Assembly (NCBI RefSeq): GCF_003058465.1
Contig: NZ_CP028901.1
Location: 2,914,001-2,978,000 of the forward strand
DNA length: 64,000 bases
Direction: 5' to 3'
Origin: Orrella marina
GTDB lineage: Bacteria > Pseudomonadota > Gammaproteobacteria > Burkholderiales > Burkholderiaceae_B
Under the pieces are notes generated by a model that was given only the letters and a program-made list of their open reading frames with translations, did not search any database and was not told where the DNA came from. Positions 27,748 to 36,989 of this stretch are shown here, one piece after another (position 1 is the stretch's first letter; every line of letters begins with the position of its first letter). A program made the position numbers and the translations under genes.

Positions 27748-27787
27748 CGCTCCGGACAAGCTTCCTGAACTGGCTTCTGAGAATCGA

Positions 27788-27862
27788 ATGATCGTACACC
27801 CTCTGACTGTTGTGACTCTGCAAAGCGCCTGGTGGCGCTGGTGGCGTTCGTCTAACGGGTAG
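27788..27862 (+). CDS. trpL: trp operon leader peptide
   Basis: A 24-codon ORF starting ATG-ATC-GTA ends at TAG 27860-27862. Near its end lie two tandem Trp pairs separated by one Arg codon (27830-27844), four Trp codons in five. This is the hallmark of a translation-coupled attenuator: ribosome stalling at these codons when charged tRNA-Trp is scarce would prevent formation of the terminator at 27946. It lies between gph and trpE. Confidence 0.85.
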   Translation: MIVHPLTVVTLQSAWWRWWRSSNG

Positions 27863-27945
27863 GGTTCATCTGTTCGGTGGCTGCGAGAAACAACACGGGT
27901 CATGAAAAACGAGTTGTTCAGGAACAGTCAGCAAAGTTGTCAGAC

Positions 27946-27977
27946 AAGCCCGCCCTTTCCTGGCCGGGCTTTTTTTG
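27946..27977 (+). terminator. trp attenuator terminator
   Basis: AAGCCCGCC and GGCCGGGCTT form a GC-rich stem with a short CTTTCCT loop, followed directly by a T run. It lies about 85 bases after the leader peptide stop and about 46 bases before trpE, as expected for an attenuator. The competing antiterminator was not worked out. Confidence 0.8.
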
Positions 27978-28023
27978 TGGGACAAACCCGGCATCCGACT
28001 GAATCTATCTTCTACGACGCATC

Positions 28024-29550
28024 ATGACTGAAATCGAATTCAACGCGCTGGCCGCCGAAGGCTACAACCGGATTCCGCTGATCAGCGAAACATATGCTGA
28101 TCTCGACACACCGCTTGCGATCTACCTGAAGCTGGCCCATGCCACCCCGCAAGCCGGGAAATACACTTGTTTGCTCGAGTCAGTCGTCGGCGGGGAGCGG
28201 TTTGGCCGCTACTCCTTCATTGGGCTGCCGGCACGCACCATCATTCGGGCACATGGCACCAACACAGAAGTCATCACCGATGACAAAGTGGTTGAGACGC
28301 ATGAAGGCGATCCGCTGGAATTCATTTCAAGCTATCAGGAACGCTTCAAAGTCGCACTACGACCCGGTATGCCGCGATTTGCTGGTGGCCTCGCAGGCTA
28401 CTTCGGTTACGACACCGTGCGTCACATCGAATCGCGCCTGGGTCCTGCGGTCAAGCCCTTCCCGCAAGGCATGGGAGAAGGCACACCGGACATTCTCTTG
28501 TTACAAGTCGATGAACTGGTGATCGTCGACAACGTGGCAGGCCGTATCTACCTGCTGGTGTACGCCAACCCGTCACAGCCCGAAGCCTACAGCAAAGCCA
28601 GAGCCCGTCTGCAGGAACTTCGCATCAAATTGCGCAAACCAGTAGATACGCCCTACAGCCATGCAAGCGCACCGACCCAGGAGATTCGCAGTTTCAAGAA
28701 AGATGACTACCTGGCGGCGGTTCGCAAAGCCAAGGCCTATATCGAGGCAGGCGACCTGATGCAGGTTCAGGTGGGGCAGGTAATCGTCAAACCCTATAGC
28801 GACTCACCTTTGTCGCTTTACCGCGCCCTGCGCTCTCTGAACCCGTCGCCCTACATGTACTTCTGGAACTTCGGGGATTTTCAGGTGGTCGGTGCATCTC
28901 CAGAAATCCTGGTCCGGCAGGAAATCATCAGCGGTAGCGATCCGAAAGATCCGGAAACGGAAGTCACCATACGTCCGCTGGCCGGGACCCGCAAACGTGG
29001 TGGCACGCCTGAAGAGGATGCAGCCCTCGCAGCTGAACTTCAGGCCGACCCCAAAGAGCGCGCAGAACATGTCATGCTGATCGATCTGGCCAGAAATGAT
29101 GTGGGACGTGTTGCCAAGATCGGAACGGTCAAAGTCACCGATACCATGGTCATCGAGCGATACTCGCATGTCATGCATCTGGTCTCGAACGTCACGGGTA
29201 CGCTCGCGGCAGGCATGAAGAACATGGATGTACTCAGAGCGACCTTCCCCGCCGGCACTCTGACTGGCGCCCCAAAGGTCAGGGCCATGGAGATCATTGA
29301 TGAGCTGGAACCGGTCAAACGCGGTATTTACGGCGGTGCAGCGGGATACCTGAGTTACGGTGGCGAAATGGATGTTGCCATCGCGATTCGTACCGGCATC
29401 ATCAAAGATGGAATGCTTTACGTACAGGCCGCGGCCGGTATCGTGGCGGACTCGGATCCAGAGAAAGAGTGGCTCGAAACCGAAGTCAAGGCACGGGCAG
29501 TCCTGCGGGCAGCAGAGCAGGTACAGAACGGTCTGGATTCGCCAGTCTGA
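28024..29550 (+). CDS. trpE: anthranilate synthase component I
   Basis: A 508-residue chorismate-using enzyme making anthranilate with glutamine-derived ammonia from TrpG. The N-terminal regulatory LLES motif (CLLESVVGGERFGRYSFIG) that binds feedback tryptophan is intact. The catalytic half carries IRPLAGTRKRGGTPEED, LIDLARNDVGRV and FPAGTLTGAPKVRAMEIIDELEP. Length and motifs indicate a functional enzyme. Unusually, its partner gene trpG is not next but 13.7 kb downstream, behind accessory DNA. Confidence 0.96.
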   Translation: MTEIEFNALAAEGYNRIPLISETYADLDTPLAIYLKLAHATPQAGKYTCLLESVVGGERFGRYSFIGLPARTIIRAHGTNTEVITDDKVVETHEGDPLEFISSYQERFKVALRPGMPRFAGGLAGYFGYDTVRHIESRLGPAVKPFPQGMGEGTPDILLLQVDELVIVDNVAGRIYLLVYANPSQPEAYSKARARLQELRIKLRKPVDTPYSHASAPTQEIRSFKKDDYLAAVRKAKAYIEAGDLMQVQVGQVIVKPYSDSPLSLYRALRSLNPSPYMYFWNFGDFQVVGASPEILVRQEIISGSDPKDPETEVTIRPLAGTRKRGGTPEEDAALAAELQADPKERAEHVMLIDLARNDVGRVAKIGTVKVTDTMVIERYSHVMHLVSNVTGTLAAGMKNMDVLRATFPAGTLTGAPKVRAMEIIDELEPVKRGIYGGAAGYLSYGGEMDVAIAIRTGIIKDGMLYVQAAAGIVADSDPEKEWLETEVKARAVLRAAEQVQNGLDSPV

Positions 29551-29569
29551 GTCTCACATCAGCACAAGG

Positions 29570-30100
29570 TCGGTCGCTGACCCGTTGAGGGCGCCTGGTC
29601 CGCGCTCTCAACGACAGGCTGTCCAACGACCAGATCATGATCCTGACCAGGATGGCAGGATCCACTTCGCGTAATCGCTCAAACCCCTGGGCACTCTTGT
29701 CTGTGCCGTAGGCAACTGGCTGATGAAGCAACTGCGTAACCAGCGCAGAATCAATAGCCGGGACGCGTCAAAATCATAAAGATAGCAACCCAGCGTATCA
29801 AGCACTTCCGTCTCCAGAAGATTGACGCCCAGCACATACGTCCCGCCCCGACCCTCTCTCGCATCATCCAGGTCTTGCTGGTGTTGACAAACACGTCAGA
29901 GTTCCCTGCAAGCATCTTTTTCAGCATTGCGCGGGGAAGGATGCGAGCTGTGCAAACTCCGGGTACTTAGCAACGTCCCGGGGCATCCACTCCAGATCAG
30001 CCGACAGACAAAGTACCTGAGTCGCTCAGGCACTGCGGGAAGCACACCTCCTCCCAGACAAGCCATACCGATCGACCTGATAACGGTTGAAAATGCCGTC
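29570..30100 (-). pseudogene. degraded gene of unknown family
   Basis: On the minus strand, protein-like segments follow each other in changing frames. About 30040-29945 gives DLEWMPRDVAKYPEFAQLA. About 29935-29860 gives KKMLAGNSDVFVNTSKTWMM. About 29835-29730 gives NLLETEVLDTLGCYLYDFD. About 29725-29600 gives LHQPVAYGTDKSAQGFERL then a hydrophobic run. At least three frame changes and no full-length frame are seen. The family was not recognised; together the pieces look like one decayed gene at the left edge of the insertion between trpE and trpG. Confidence 0.4.
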
Positions 30101-30148
30101 AGCTGTCACTCCCCATCATTTATTCAACAGCCTTGGCAGGAGTAAGGC

Positions 30149-31336
30149 TTATTGTCCAGCCTGACCTGTCTGAAGGTATTTTTCTCCGATCAGACGCCAG
30201 GTCATGGCCGGACCATCGGCAAGCGCCTGTTCTGGTGCCATGAAAAAGTGCCCGATCAATCCTTTCTGAAAGATGCGCTGAGTAGGCCGTCCTCCCGTCG
30301 CCATCGTCGACCATCCTTCAGGACGACTGAAAAACGTCAATGCGGGTCGCATCACACCCTCGATGCCTGGTCCGAAGAACAGTGCAATATCGGCTGCTGA
30401 CTTGAGGTCGACGTCTGCCGTCGCGACCGCACAGTAGCTGATAGTCAACCCACCGGGGCGATCAACAATCTGATAGCCAGACAACATTCGACCCCCATCA
30501 TCCTGGCCAATGTTGTGTTTGAATTCACCGGCGAGTTGCTTGCGAGTGTCGTAGGGCCAGGTTTGCTCGTGATAGGCCAGCAATCGCATGCAGGCATTTC
30601 GCAATGCCTGCTGCGCACTGGATTCCCAGACCTGCAGCGGCACATTTGGCAGTGCTGTGCGCAACAGATACAAGTCCTGTGCATAGGCAGCGACGAATGC
30701 GTCTTGTGGGCCCATATCCGCAATCCGGCTCAAAACGGTCGGATCGACATTCCAGTGCACCAATTGTTCAATCATTAATGCAATGCTTTCCCGGTTCCCG
30801 CCCAACACCTCCTCGACTCCATGTCTGGCCACCAGATCGCCTAACGAGTCGGGTGTGAAGAAAGGTGCATGAAAGCCCAGTGTGGCCCCTGGTTCGATCG
30901 TTCTGTCGATATACGCGCCAGTCGGACGCCAGGACGAGTAGCCTGACCCGCCAAGAAACGCGAACGCACATGCAGAAAAACACCCGGAACCGTTAGTTAC
31001 CCAGGACGCAATGGCATTCTTACGCAGAAAATGGGCAATATCCAGTCCCTCCACGTAGTTGCCGCCCCCACTGTCAAGCGTGAGGACTGCGCAGTTGGCG
31101 CCAGTATCCGGCAATATTTTGGGATCACAATCCACATGCTGCCGGACAGCCGCAGCCAGACGCTTCAGATCCCCTGGAACGACCTCCCCTTCGTAATGCA
31201 GGTGCGGGACAGGTTTGGCATCGGAGAACCGCATCGATTTAAGCGTGATTGTGGCCGCCTGGGCCGCCTGCATCAGTCCTGATGTCGCAATGGCCAGAGT
31301 GCCGAACACCCAGGGTCTAAGCATTGAAATATTCAT
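30149..31336 (-). CDS. exported ClpP/SppA-like serine peptidase homologue
   Basis: A 395-residue protein with a signal peptide ending near MQAAQA. The middle has a ClpP/crotonase-like fold signature: LTLDSGGGNYVEG (about residue 88), the nucleophile-type GCFSACAFAFLGG (Ser about 121) and GATLGFHAPFF (His about 156), the layout of periplasmic ClpP-like proteins of the COG3904 kind. The C-terminal 200 residues are unrecognised. The ATG at 31336 follows a GGATGAG site; a longer frame starts at 31405. It heads a minus-strand set of three exported proteins that share no obvious pathway. Peptidase activity is inferred, not shown. Confidence 0.7.
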   Translation of the reverse strand: MNISMLRPWVFGTLAIATSGLMQAAQAATITLKSMRFSDAKPVPHLHYEGEVVPGDLKRLAAAVRQHVDCDPKILPDTGANCAVLTLDSGGGNYVEGLDIAHFLRKNAIASWVTNGSGCFSACAFAFLGGSGYSSWRPTGAYIDRTIEPGATLGFHAPFFTPDSLGDLVARHGVEEVLGGNRESIALMIEQLVHWNVDPTVLSRIADMGPQDAFVAAYAQDLYLLRTALPNVPLQVWESSAQQALRNACMRLLAYHEQTWPYDTRKQLAGEFKHNIGQDDGGRMLSGYQIVDRPGGLTISYCAVATADVDLKSAADIALFFGPGIEGVMRPALTFFSRPEGWSTMATGGRPTQRIFQKGLIGHFFMAPEQALADGPAMTWRLIGEKYLQTGQAGQ

Positions 31337-31414
31337 GAACAGTCTCATCCAGTCACAGAACAGGCAGGCGGAAATGCTGGCAAGGCCATCAGGCTGACAC
31401 CGCATAGGCCACGA

Positions 31415-32586
31415 TCAGCTGACAGAAAGCAGCTTTGTTAATGAATCAAACAACGACTGTGGCAAACCTGGCAAGTCCTTTGTTTCACTCGTCCGAATAT
31501 CGCCAGACTGAAAAGCCTTCAGTGCACGTCTGAGTGAAGCCGAAGTCTGAGACTGCAGCCCCGCCTGCCGGCCTTCACTGCGCATTCGCATGAGCTGCAC
31601 ACCGAACTGCGCGCGTGCTTTAGCAACCGAATCTGCGCTGGCATCAGTCACACCAGCCGCCTCGGGTGTCCAGTACTGGTTCAATGCCAGCGCCATGGCT
31701 CGAATCACTTGTGGGCTCCCGATACGATCCGGGAGATACCAGTCATCGGGGCTCAGCGTTTCGGTCCAGGCATATTTCACCAGCAGGGACTGTAATGTTG
31801 ATTCCGCCGATTCCGGGAAATGCACATCGTAGCCAGCGCCTTCGACATACTCCCGGGCGGCTCGTTGAGCGATCGTGAGCAACCGTCGTTTCTCTGAATC
31901 ATCCAGACCATTGCCTTTCTGCACGATCGTCATATACCCCCGGGCCTGCATCGCCAAAGGCAGCCGCTGAAACTGTGAGTCTGCATCCCGGCAAGCATCG
32001 GCGGCAGCATCCAGAAATGGCAGATACGGGCGGTCCTTCTCCGAGGTGATGGCAAATGCCACCGTCTGCGTATCGCTCATCAGCCACCCGCCACAGACTG
32101 ACAGCTCTTTACCGGAAAGGTAAGGATGCATGTGACCTACTCTGGCTAACGCCATCAATCCCTGGAGTATCTCGCTTCGGTTCTTCGAAGCGGCGCCGTG
32201 TGTCAGATTTCCGATACCGGAAGGCGTCGAGACCCGGTACCGGTTTTGACGCAACCTGGCGGGGAGTCGTAGAACCTTTGTGATCTGGCAAAAGCCTGCG
32301 CCAGCTGGTTCACGGCATCCTGATTGAACACCCCTTTGTTTGCCTGAAGAAGTGCACGAAACAGAACCATGTTGGTGTTGGCGCCCAGCATATTGACCCA
32401 GGGATGATCTGGGCAGGCTTGAACATAGGCGTCCATGTCTCTGGCCTTCGCCACCAGCATCTGCGTACTATCCAGGACGACACCTAAAGCATCAGGCAAT
32501 ACCTCGGCATCACAGGCATCGGCATGCACAGGGCTGGCAGCCAGCGTAGTCAGCCCCAGTGTCATAACCAGTATTGTTCGAATCAT
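31415..32586 (-). pseudogene. exported protein of unknown function, frame-broken
   Basis: The N-terminal part (32586 to about 32265) has a signal peptide ending near SPVHADA, then a helical region through LAQAFARSQRFYDSP. The rest, about 270 residues, continues in a second frame (to 31415) from the RLRQNRYRVSTPSGIGNLTHG stretch. The switch is at a run of four C on the minus strand (around 32263-32266); one added C joins both parts into a protein of about 390 residues. The joined protein was not recognised. Two Cys near the N-terminus and few later ones fit a periplasmic protein. It sits between the ClpP-like gene and another small exported protein, all on the same strand. Confidence 0.55.
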
Positions 32587-32708
32587 GAGTCAGACTCCTA
32601 TGAAACCTAATACCGGGCTTCACACGCCCTCACCTCGGAGTCCAGAATGTCCTCAAACCCGGAGAGCCGTTTAGCTCTACGAACTCTTGCCTGGTCCGCC
32701 CAGGCAGC

Positions 32709-33176
32709 TCAGGGGGCTTTCTGGAAGAAGGTCCTCTCACAGGCGGCCAGATCCGCCATCAGTGACTGTTCAAGATCCAGATAGGCCTTGCGTTTGGCAT
32801 ACTCCTGATCGGCGAGCGCTTTTTTCTCGGCCTTGGAGCCGGGTTTACTCTCAATGTCGTATACGAGCCGACCGGCTTCAGCTTTCAAATGCTGGATGTT
32901 GGCAGCCAGCCCCCGGCCCTTTGAGTCCACATCTTTCGCGACCGACTCGAAACTCTGGCCTGCATTCTGATCAACATATCCCTTGATCAAATGCTGGGCT
33001 CGTGCCTGACCAGCCTGGGCCTTTGCCGGATTCATCAGTGCGAAGGCCCAGTAGTTGATCGCACAAGGCAATGCATCAGGCGCAGCACGGGCGGGACCCG
33101 AAACAATAGCGAACGCCCCCGAAAGGCAAACAACTGCCGTCAGTGAAAGGGGGAAAGGTCGGAGACGAGCGGCCAT
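32709..33176 (-). CDS. small exported protein of unknown function
   Basis: A 155-residue protein with a signal peptide ending near GPARAA. The mature part begins with LPCAINYWAFALMNPAKAQA and is nearly all helical, rich in Ala, Lys and Gln, with two Cys, one near each end. No family was recognised. It is the first gene of the three-gene minus-strand exported set. Confidence 0.6.
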   Translation of the reverse strand: MAARLRPFPLSLTAVVCLSGAFAIVSGPARAAPDALPCAINYWAFALMNPAKAQAGQARAQHLIKGYVDQNAGQSFESVAKDVDSKGRGLAANIQHLKAEAGRLVYDIESKPGSKAEKKALADQEYAKRKAYLDLEQSLMADLAACERTFFQKAP

Positions 33177-33574
33177 GACTTTTCCTTGGAGTGCGTATCA
33201 ACAAAAGGTTAGTTGAGCCTGCCCCCCTGAAAATAGTGAATTTCCTTGGGGTTCCTGATTGAACGTGATCGGGAGTAAGCGTGAGTACTGAACCACCCCA
33301 TGGCTAAAGCCCAGGGGGTTCTGAAGGCGTGCGTGCGAGGGGTATCCGGGCTCTGAGTCTGGCGACGTACAGCATCCCGGCCGGGACCTTGCACAAACCT
33401 TCTTTGCCGCGCGATCGACTCTGATGCAATAGCCACTGTGGGATTGCCGCAAGGCGACCCGCTTGTCGATTCGTGAAGCGGTCACAGTCCCGCGCGTTCT
33501 GGTAGCGGTTGCGCAACCGCCCAGCCCTTTGCGAGCCGGTGCCGGGACGGACTGTGCCCGTCTTGCGTGGCGTG
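33177..33574. other. spacer with no recognised gene
   Basis: These 398 bases lie between the exported-protein set and an MscS remnant. No gene was recognised; overlapping ORFs on the minus strand are low-complexity and unsupported. It contains one copy of a 16-bp repeat at 33284-33299 that recurs at 39996. Confidence 0.4.
33284..33299 (+). repeat. 16-bp direct repeat, left copy
   Basis: AGTACTGAACCACCCC occurs here and again, identical and in the same orientation, at 39996-40011. The two copies bracket the MscS remnant and the LysR-to-FAH cassette, 6.7 kb. The sequence is reminiscent of insertion-sequence ends, but no transposase lies beside it. Confidence 0.6.
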
Positions 33575-33905
33575 CTTTGGCAGGAAGTGCTCGCAGGCCT
33601 GGGTGTCGGTGGTCTGGCTGTCGCCCTGGCTGCCCAGTCAACGTTGCAAAACTTCATCTCTGGCATCACGCTCTACTTCGACCAACCTAGCGATTGGGGA
33701 CTACTGCAAATTTGGCAGCAGAGATGGCACAGTCGAGTGCGTCAGGATGCGGTCAACTAGAATCCGTACGCCGGATCGCACGCTCCTAACCGTTCCAAAC
33801 AACGAATTCTCCAACATGCGGTTGGAGAATTACACCAACCGTGACTGCATGGCTCTGAACACGACCTTGCAGGTACGTTATGAAACAACACCCGACCCGT
33901 TTCGG
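33575..33905 (+). pseudogene. MscS-family mechanosensitive channel remnant
   Basis: Two frames carry the core of an MscS channel. The pore-lining LAGLGVGGLAVALAAQSTLQ and NFISGITLYFDQP are in one frame (to about 33690). The beta-domain part GSRDGTVE, RTPDRTLLTVPNNEFSNM, ENYTNRD and LQVRYETTPD is in another (to about 33900). The N-terminal helices and the C-terminal domain are missing, and the frame change is +1 rather than a simple homopolymer loss. Homology stops where the convergent LysR gene begins. This looks like a true truncated gene. Confidence 0.75.
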
Positions 33906-34852
33906 GGAGTACGTACGCTATCGGTCAGTTTTATTGTTTCCGTATCTAGCAAGTGCTCAATACAGGTTTCAATGAATATCTGGGCCGGACTCGATAAAGT
34001 CGCATCGAGCAAATAGGAGGCACAGATTACCCGGGAAAGAGCAAGATCATCAATAGGCACCAATGAAATAGCATCCTGGTTATATACGCGCAGGAACGAA
34101 GATGGAAGAATTCCGATTCCCAGGCCTGCTCCAATAAACCCGATCATCGAGTTAACTCGGTCCACTTCGTAAACAGGTGTGACAGTTAACCCGATTCTTA
34201 AATACTCATGATCGATCAATTGTCGTACGTTGCTGGTTGGTCGCATGGCAACCTGTGGAAACTGGGCAATCTGCTCCCATCGAACCGATTGAAAATGAGT
34301 CAGCGGGTGCCCCTCCGGGCAGATGAGCACGAGTTTATCGACGAACAGTTCACGTTGCATGAGATCGGCTGCTGTCTGCTTCCGAGGTGTCAGCACGACC
34401 TCGACCTGCCGACAACGCAAGGCATCGATACAGTCTTCGTACACTTTTTCAATAAGCTGAACCTCAACTCCGGGTAGCCTGCCACTGAATCGACGTAGAG
34501 CACCAGGCAAAAAACTCGCCATGACTGAAGGCGACGCAGCAATTCGTAATGAGCCTGCATTGCCTGTCACAACGCTCTCAAGCCTCTCGAAAGTAAGGTC
34601 AAATTCGAATAGAAGCTGCCGTCCGAGCTTCAGAAACTCTTTGCCTACCGAGGTGAGCTCTACTGAACGGGTGTGACGATCAAGCAGCCGCGCACCTATG
34701 GTGCGCTCAAGATTACGAATTTTGTCGGAAAGTGTGGGTTGCGAGATATGTAGGTTTTCTGCAGCCCGGCTAAAGCTCAGAGCTTGGGCGACTTCGACAA
34801 ACGCTTCCAGATCACGGATATTGACTCGCCGTCTAGGGTTAATTATCGGCAT
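33878..34852 (-). CDS. LysR-family transcriptional regulator
   Basis: A 324-residue LysR regulator. The N-terminal winged helix is RDLEAFVEVAQALSFSRAAENLHISQPTLSDKIRNLER, then a linker helix and an effector domain of two alpha/beta lobes. It is divergent from the dioxygenase gene with a 130-base gap, the usual arrangement for a regulator that senses the pathway substrate. The last dozen residues are read from DNA that matches the MscS remnant on the other strand, so the natural C-terminus was probably altered when the two segments were joined. Confidence 0.9.
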   Translation of the reverse strand: MPIINPRRRVNIRDLEAFVEVAQALSFSRAAENLHISQPTLSDKIRNLERTIGARLLDRHTRSVELTSVGKEFLKLGRQLLFEFDLTFERLESVVTGNAGSLRIAASPSVMASFLPGALRRFSGRLPGVEVQLIEKVYEDCIDALRCRQVEVVLTPRKQTAADLMQRELFVDKLVLICPEGHPLTHFQSVRWEQIAQFPQVAMRPTSNVRQLIDHEYLRIGLTVTPVYEVDRVNSMIGFIGAGLGIGILPSSFLRVYNQDAISLVPIDDLALSRVICASYLLDATLSSPAQIFIETCIEHLLDTETIKLTDSVRTPRNGSGVVS

Positions 34853-34950
34853 TTCCTATAAATTTGACCTTATAAATCGATAAACAAGGGTCGAACATAG
34901 CACTAATCTACAAGTCAGGAAATACGTCAAGACCGATAGTCGCAACAAAA

Positions 34951-34968
34951 GCTTGATAAATCACAAGC
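34951..34968 (+). promoter_or_regulatory. dyad before the dioxygenase, candidate LysR site
   Basis: GCTTG (34951-34955) and CAAGC (34964-34968) flank eight A/T-rich bases, ending one base before the ribosome binding site of the dioxygenase. It fits the size of a LysR half-site dyad, but only one clear copy is seen. Confidence 0.35.
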
Positions 34969-34982
34969 GAAGGAGACATACG

Positions 34983-35873
34983 ATGAATGCCAGTTCAACC
35001 GATACAAGGTCCATAAGTGTCACTCCTCTCGGCGAAGCACTAGGTGCTGAGATCAGCGGAGTTGACTTCAAGCAACCACTAACCGAATCCGTTCTCGCAG
35101 AGATCAACGAGGCTTGGGCAAAACACCTGGTTCTCAGGTTCAGGGGATTGCAAGGCCTCAGCCCAGAAGAGCTGATCGACTTCTCAAAGAGTTTTGGGAC
35201 GTTGGACGCGCGTCCAATTGCAACTGGAGACAGAGGCGCCTACTTGGAAGTCGATCGTCCGGAATTGACTATCATTTCCAATGTCATCATTGATGGCAAG
35301 CCCATTGGCGGTCTGGGTGCTTATGAGGCTGACTGGCACGCTGACATGACATATGTTGAGCGGCCACCGAAAGGCAGCTGCCTTTATGCCGTGGAAATCC
35401 CGCCCGCAGGCGGCCGAACGTACTTTGCCAACATGTATCTGGCCTACGACACCCTGGACCACGAGACAAAGCAAAAAATCGAGAACCTTACCTGCATTCA
35501 CGATGCCAGTCGAAACAGTGCCGGGCAACTTCGCAACGGATACGAAGAAATTAATGATCCCCGACAGACGATCGGACCATCACATCCACTGGTACGTATC
35601 CACCCAACCACTGGCCGCAGATGCTTGTTGCTGGGACGCCGTCGCAATGCATACATCAACGGGCTCGACCTTGAGGAAAGCGAAGCGTTACTGAACAAGC
35701 TTTGGACGCACGCAACCCAGTCGCAGTTCACATGGGGCCAAGAGTGGGAACTCGGCGACATGATCATGTGGGACAACCGCTGCACCATGCATTACCGGGA
35801 AGCGTTTGACCCGTCCTCACGCAGAATAATGTTTCGCACTCAGATTTCCGGTGAACCTGTTGTCGGTCTTTAA
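34983..35873 (+). CDS. TauD/TfdA-family dioxygenase of the island cassette
   Basis: A 296-residue Fe(II)/2-oxoglutarate dioxygenase. The metal triad is His119 and Asp121 in DWHADMTY and His270 in CTMHYREAF; Arg281/Arg285 in SSRRIMFRTQI are candidates for 2-oxoglutarate binding. The ATG at 34983 has AAGGAG 7 bases upstream; a longer frame from 34953 lacks such a site. It leads a LysR-controlled cassette with an enolase-superfamily enzyme, two Bug receptors and an FAH hydrolase, so it probably performs the first hydroxylation or ether/sulfonate cleavage of the imported acid. It is clearly distinct from the dioxygenase at 1484. Confidence 0.88.
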   Translation: MNASSTDTRSISVTPLGEALGAEISGVDFKQPLTESVLAEINEAWAKHLVLRFRGLQGLSPEELIDFSKSFGTLDARPIATGDRGAYLEVDRPELTIISNVIIDGKPIGGLGAYEADWHADMTYVERPPKGSCLYAVEIPPAGGRTYFANMYLAYDTLDHETKQKIENLTCIHDASRNSAGQLRNGYEEINDPRQTIGPSHPLVRIHPTTGRRCLLLGRRRNAYINGLDLEESEALLNKLWTHATQSQFTWGQEWELGDMIMWDNRCTMHYREAFDPSSRRIMFRTQISGEPVVGL

Positions 35874-35895
35874 GAACTCAGGCGATTGACCAAAG

Positions 35896-36972
35896 ATGAA
35901 AATTAAAGAAATTGACCTGATTCAAGTCAAGGTGCCGCTGACCGTTCCTTACGTGGTTTCCACCCGTACGATCACAGACTTCGACCCCATCCTCATTTGC
36001 GCTCGCGACGAAGATGGCCGCGAAGGATGGGGCGAAGCACTTATTGCGCCTGGCTATACCTATGAAACCCTTGAAGGAGCCTGGACCTTTTGTGAGACGG
36101 CGGCCGGGCTGATATGCGGTGAGTCAATTGACAAGGCTCGCAGCATTGTTTCAGAGAATCTCGCGACAAGTCCGGGCGCTGCCAGCGCTTTGCTCGCTGC
36201 GATGGACATGCTGCAGAATGTTTCGGTGTTGAACCCCAAGGAAGATATTCAAATTCCTTTACTGGCGCCTTTGCAAGGACACTCTCCATCTGAAATCGAG
36301 GAGCAAGTGGAAAAGCTGATTGAACAAGGATTTAAAACGCTCAAGGTCAAGGTGGGCTTCAACTGGGAGGATGACCTTCACCGAGTGGAATTGGTTCAAC
36401 AAGCCATTCGGGGCCGAACAACCATACGACTTGATGCGAATCGAAGTTTCAAAGTTGACGATGCCATCAAGTTCGCACAAAAGTTACAGGCAGAGGGAAT
36501 TGAGCTATTCGAGCAACCCTGCGGTTCAGATGCGTGGGACGACAATGCCGCAGTTGCCGCGAAATCAAACGTAGCCGTCATGCTTGATGAGTCCATCTAC
36601 AACATGGACGACGTACGCCGCGCAGCGGCTATCGACGGCGTCAAGTTTATAAAACTGAAACTCAAGAAAATCGGTAGCGTTGAAATGCTATGCGATGCGC
36701 TGGACGAAATCAGAAACCTCGGTGTTGAGCCCGTTCTGGGTGACGGGACAGCTCTGGAAGTCGGCTGCTGGATGGAAGCGTGTGTGGCTGCGCAGAAAAT
36801 CAACAACGCTGGAGAGATGAACGGGTTTTTAAAGACAACAGACCGTCTCTTTAAAGATCCACTAGCTTTCTCAGAGGGATGCATGCTCATTCCTGCAAAC
36901 TTTCAACCCGATATCGACCATGACGTCGTGCGTTTTTATACACAACGAGTCAAACGATTCAGCAAAGAATAA
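35896..36972 (+). CDS. enolase-superfamily enzyme, mandelate racemase/muconate cycloisomerase type
   Basis: A 358-residue enzyme with the capping domain followed by a modified TIM barrel. Catalytic features: the K-x-K pair (Lys150, Lys152) in LKVKVGF, metal ligands Asp180 (RLDANRSF), Glu206 (FEQPCG) and Asp231/Glu232 (MLDESI), and a second Lys in FIKLKLKKIG near 255. This set is like the muconate-lactonising/dipeptide-epimerase branch rather than mandelate racemase itself. It would racemise, cycloisomerise or dehydrate a carboxylate in the cassette pathway. It lies 22 bases after the dioxygenase. Confidence 0.85.
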   Translation: MKIKEIDLIQVKVPLTVPYVVSTRTITDFDPILICARDEDGREGWGEALIAPGYTYETLEGAWTFCETAAGLICGESIDKARSIVSENLATSPGAASALLAAMDMLQNVSVLNPKEDIQIPLLAPLQGHSPSEIEEQVEKLIEQGFKTLKVKVGFNWEDDLHRVELVQQAIRGRTTIRLDANRSFKVDDAIKFAQKLQAEGIELFEQPCGSDAWDDNAAVAAKSNVAVMLDESIYNMDDVRRAAAIDGVKFIKLKLKKIGSVEMLCDALDEIRNLGVEPVLGDGTALEVGCWMEACVAAQKINNAGEMNGFLKTTDRLFKDPLAFSEGCMLIPANFQPDIDHDVVRFYTQRVKRFSKE

Positions 36973-36989
36973 CTGGAGGGATAATCAAA

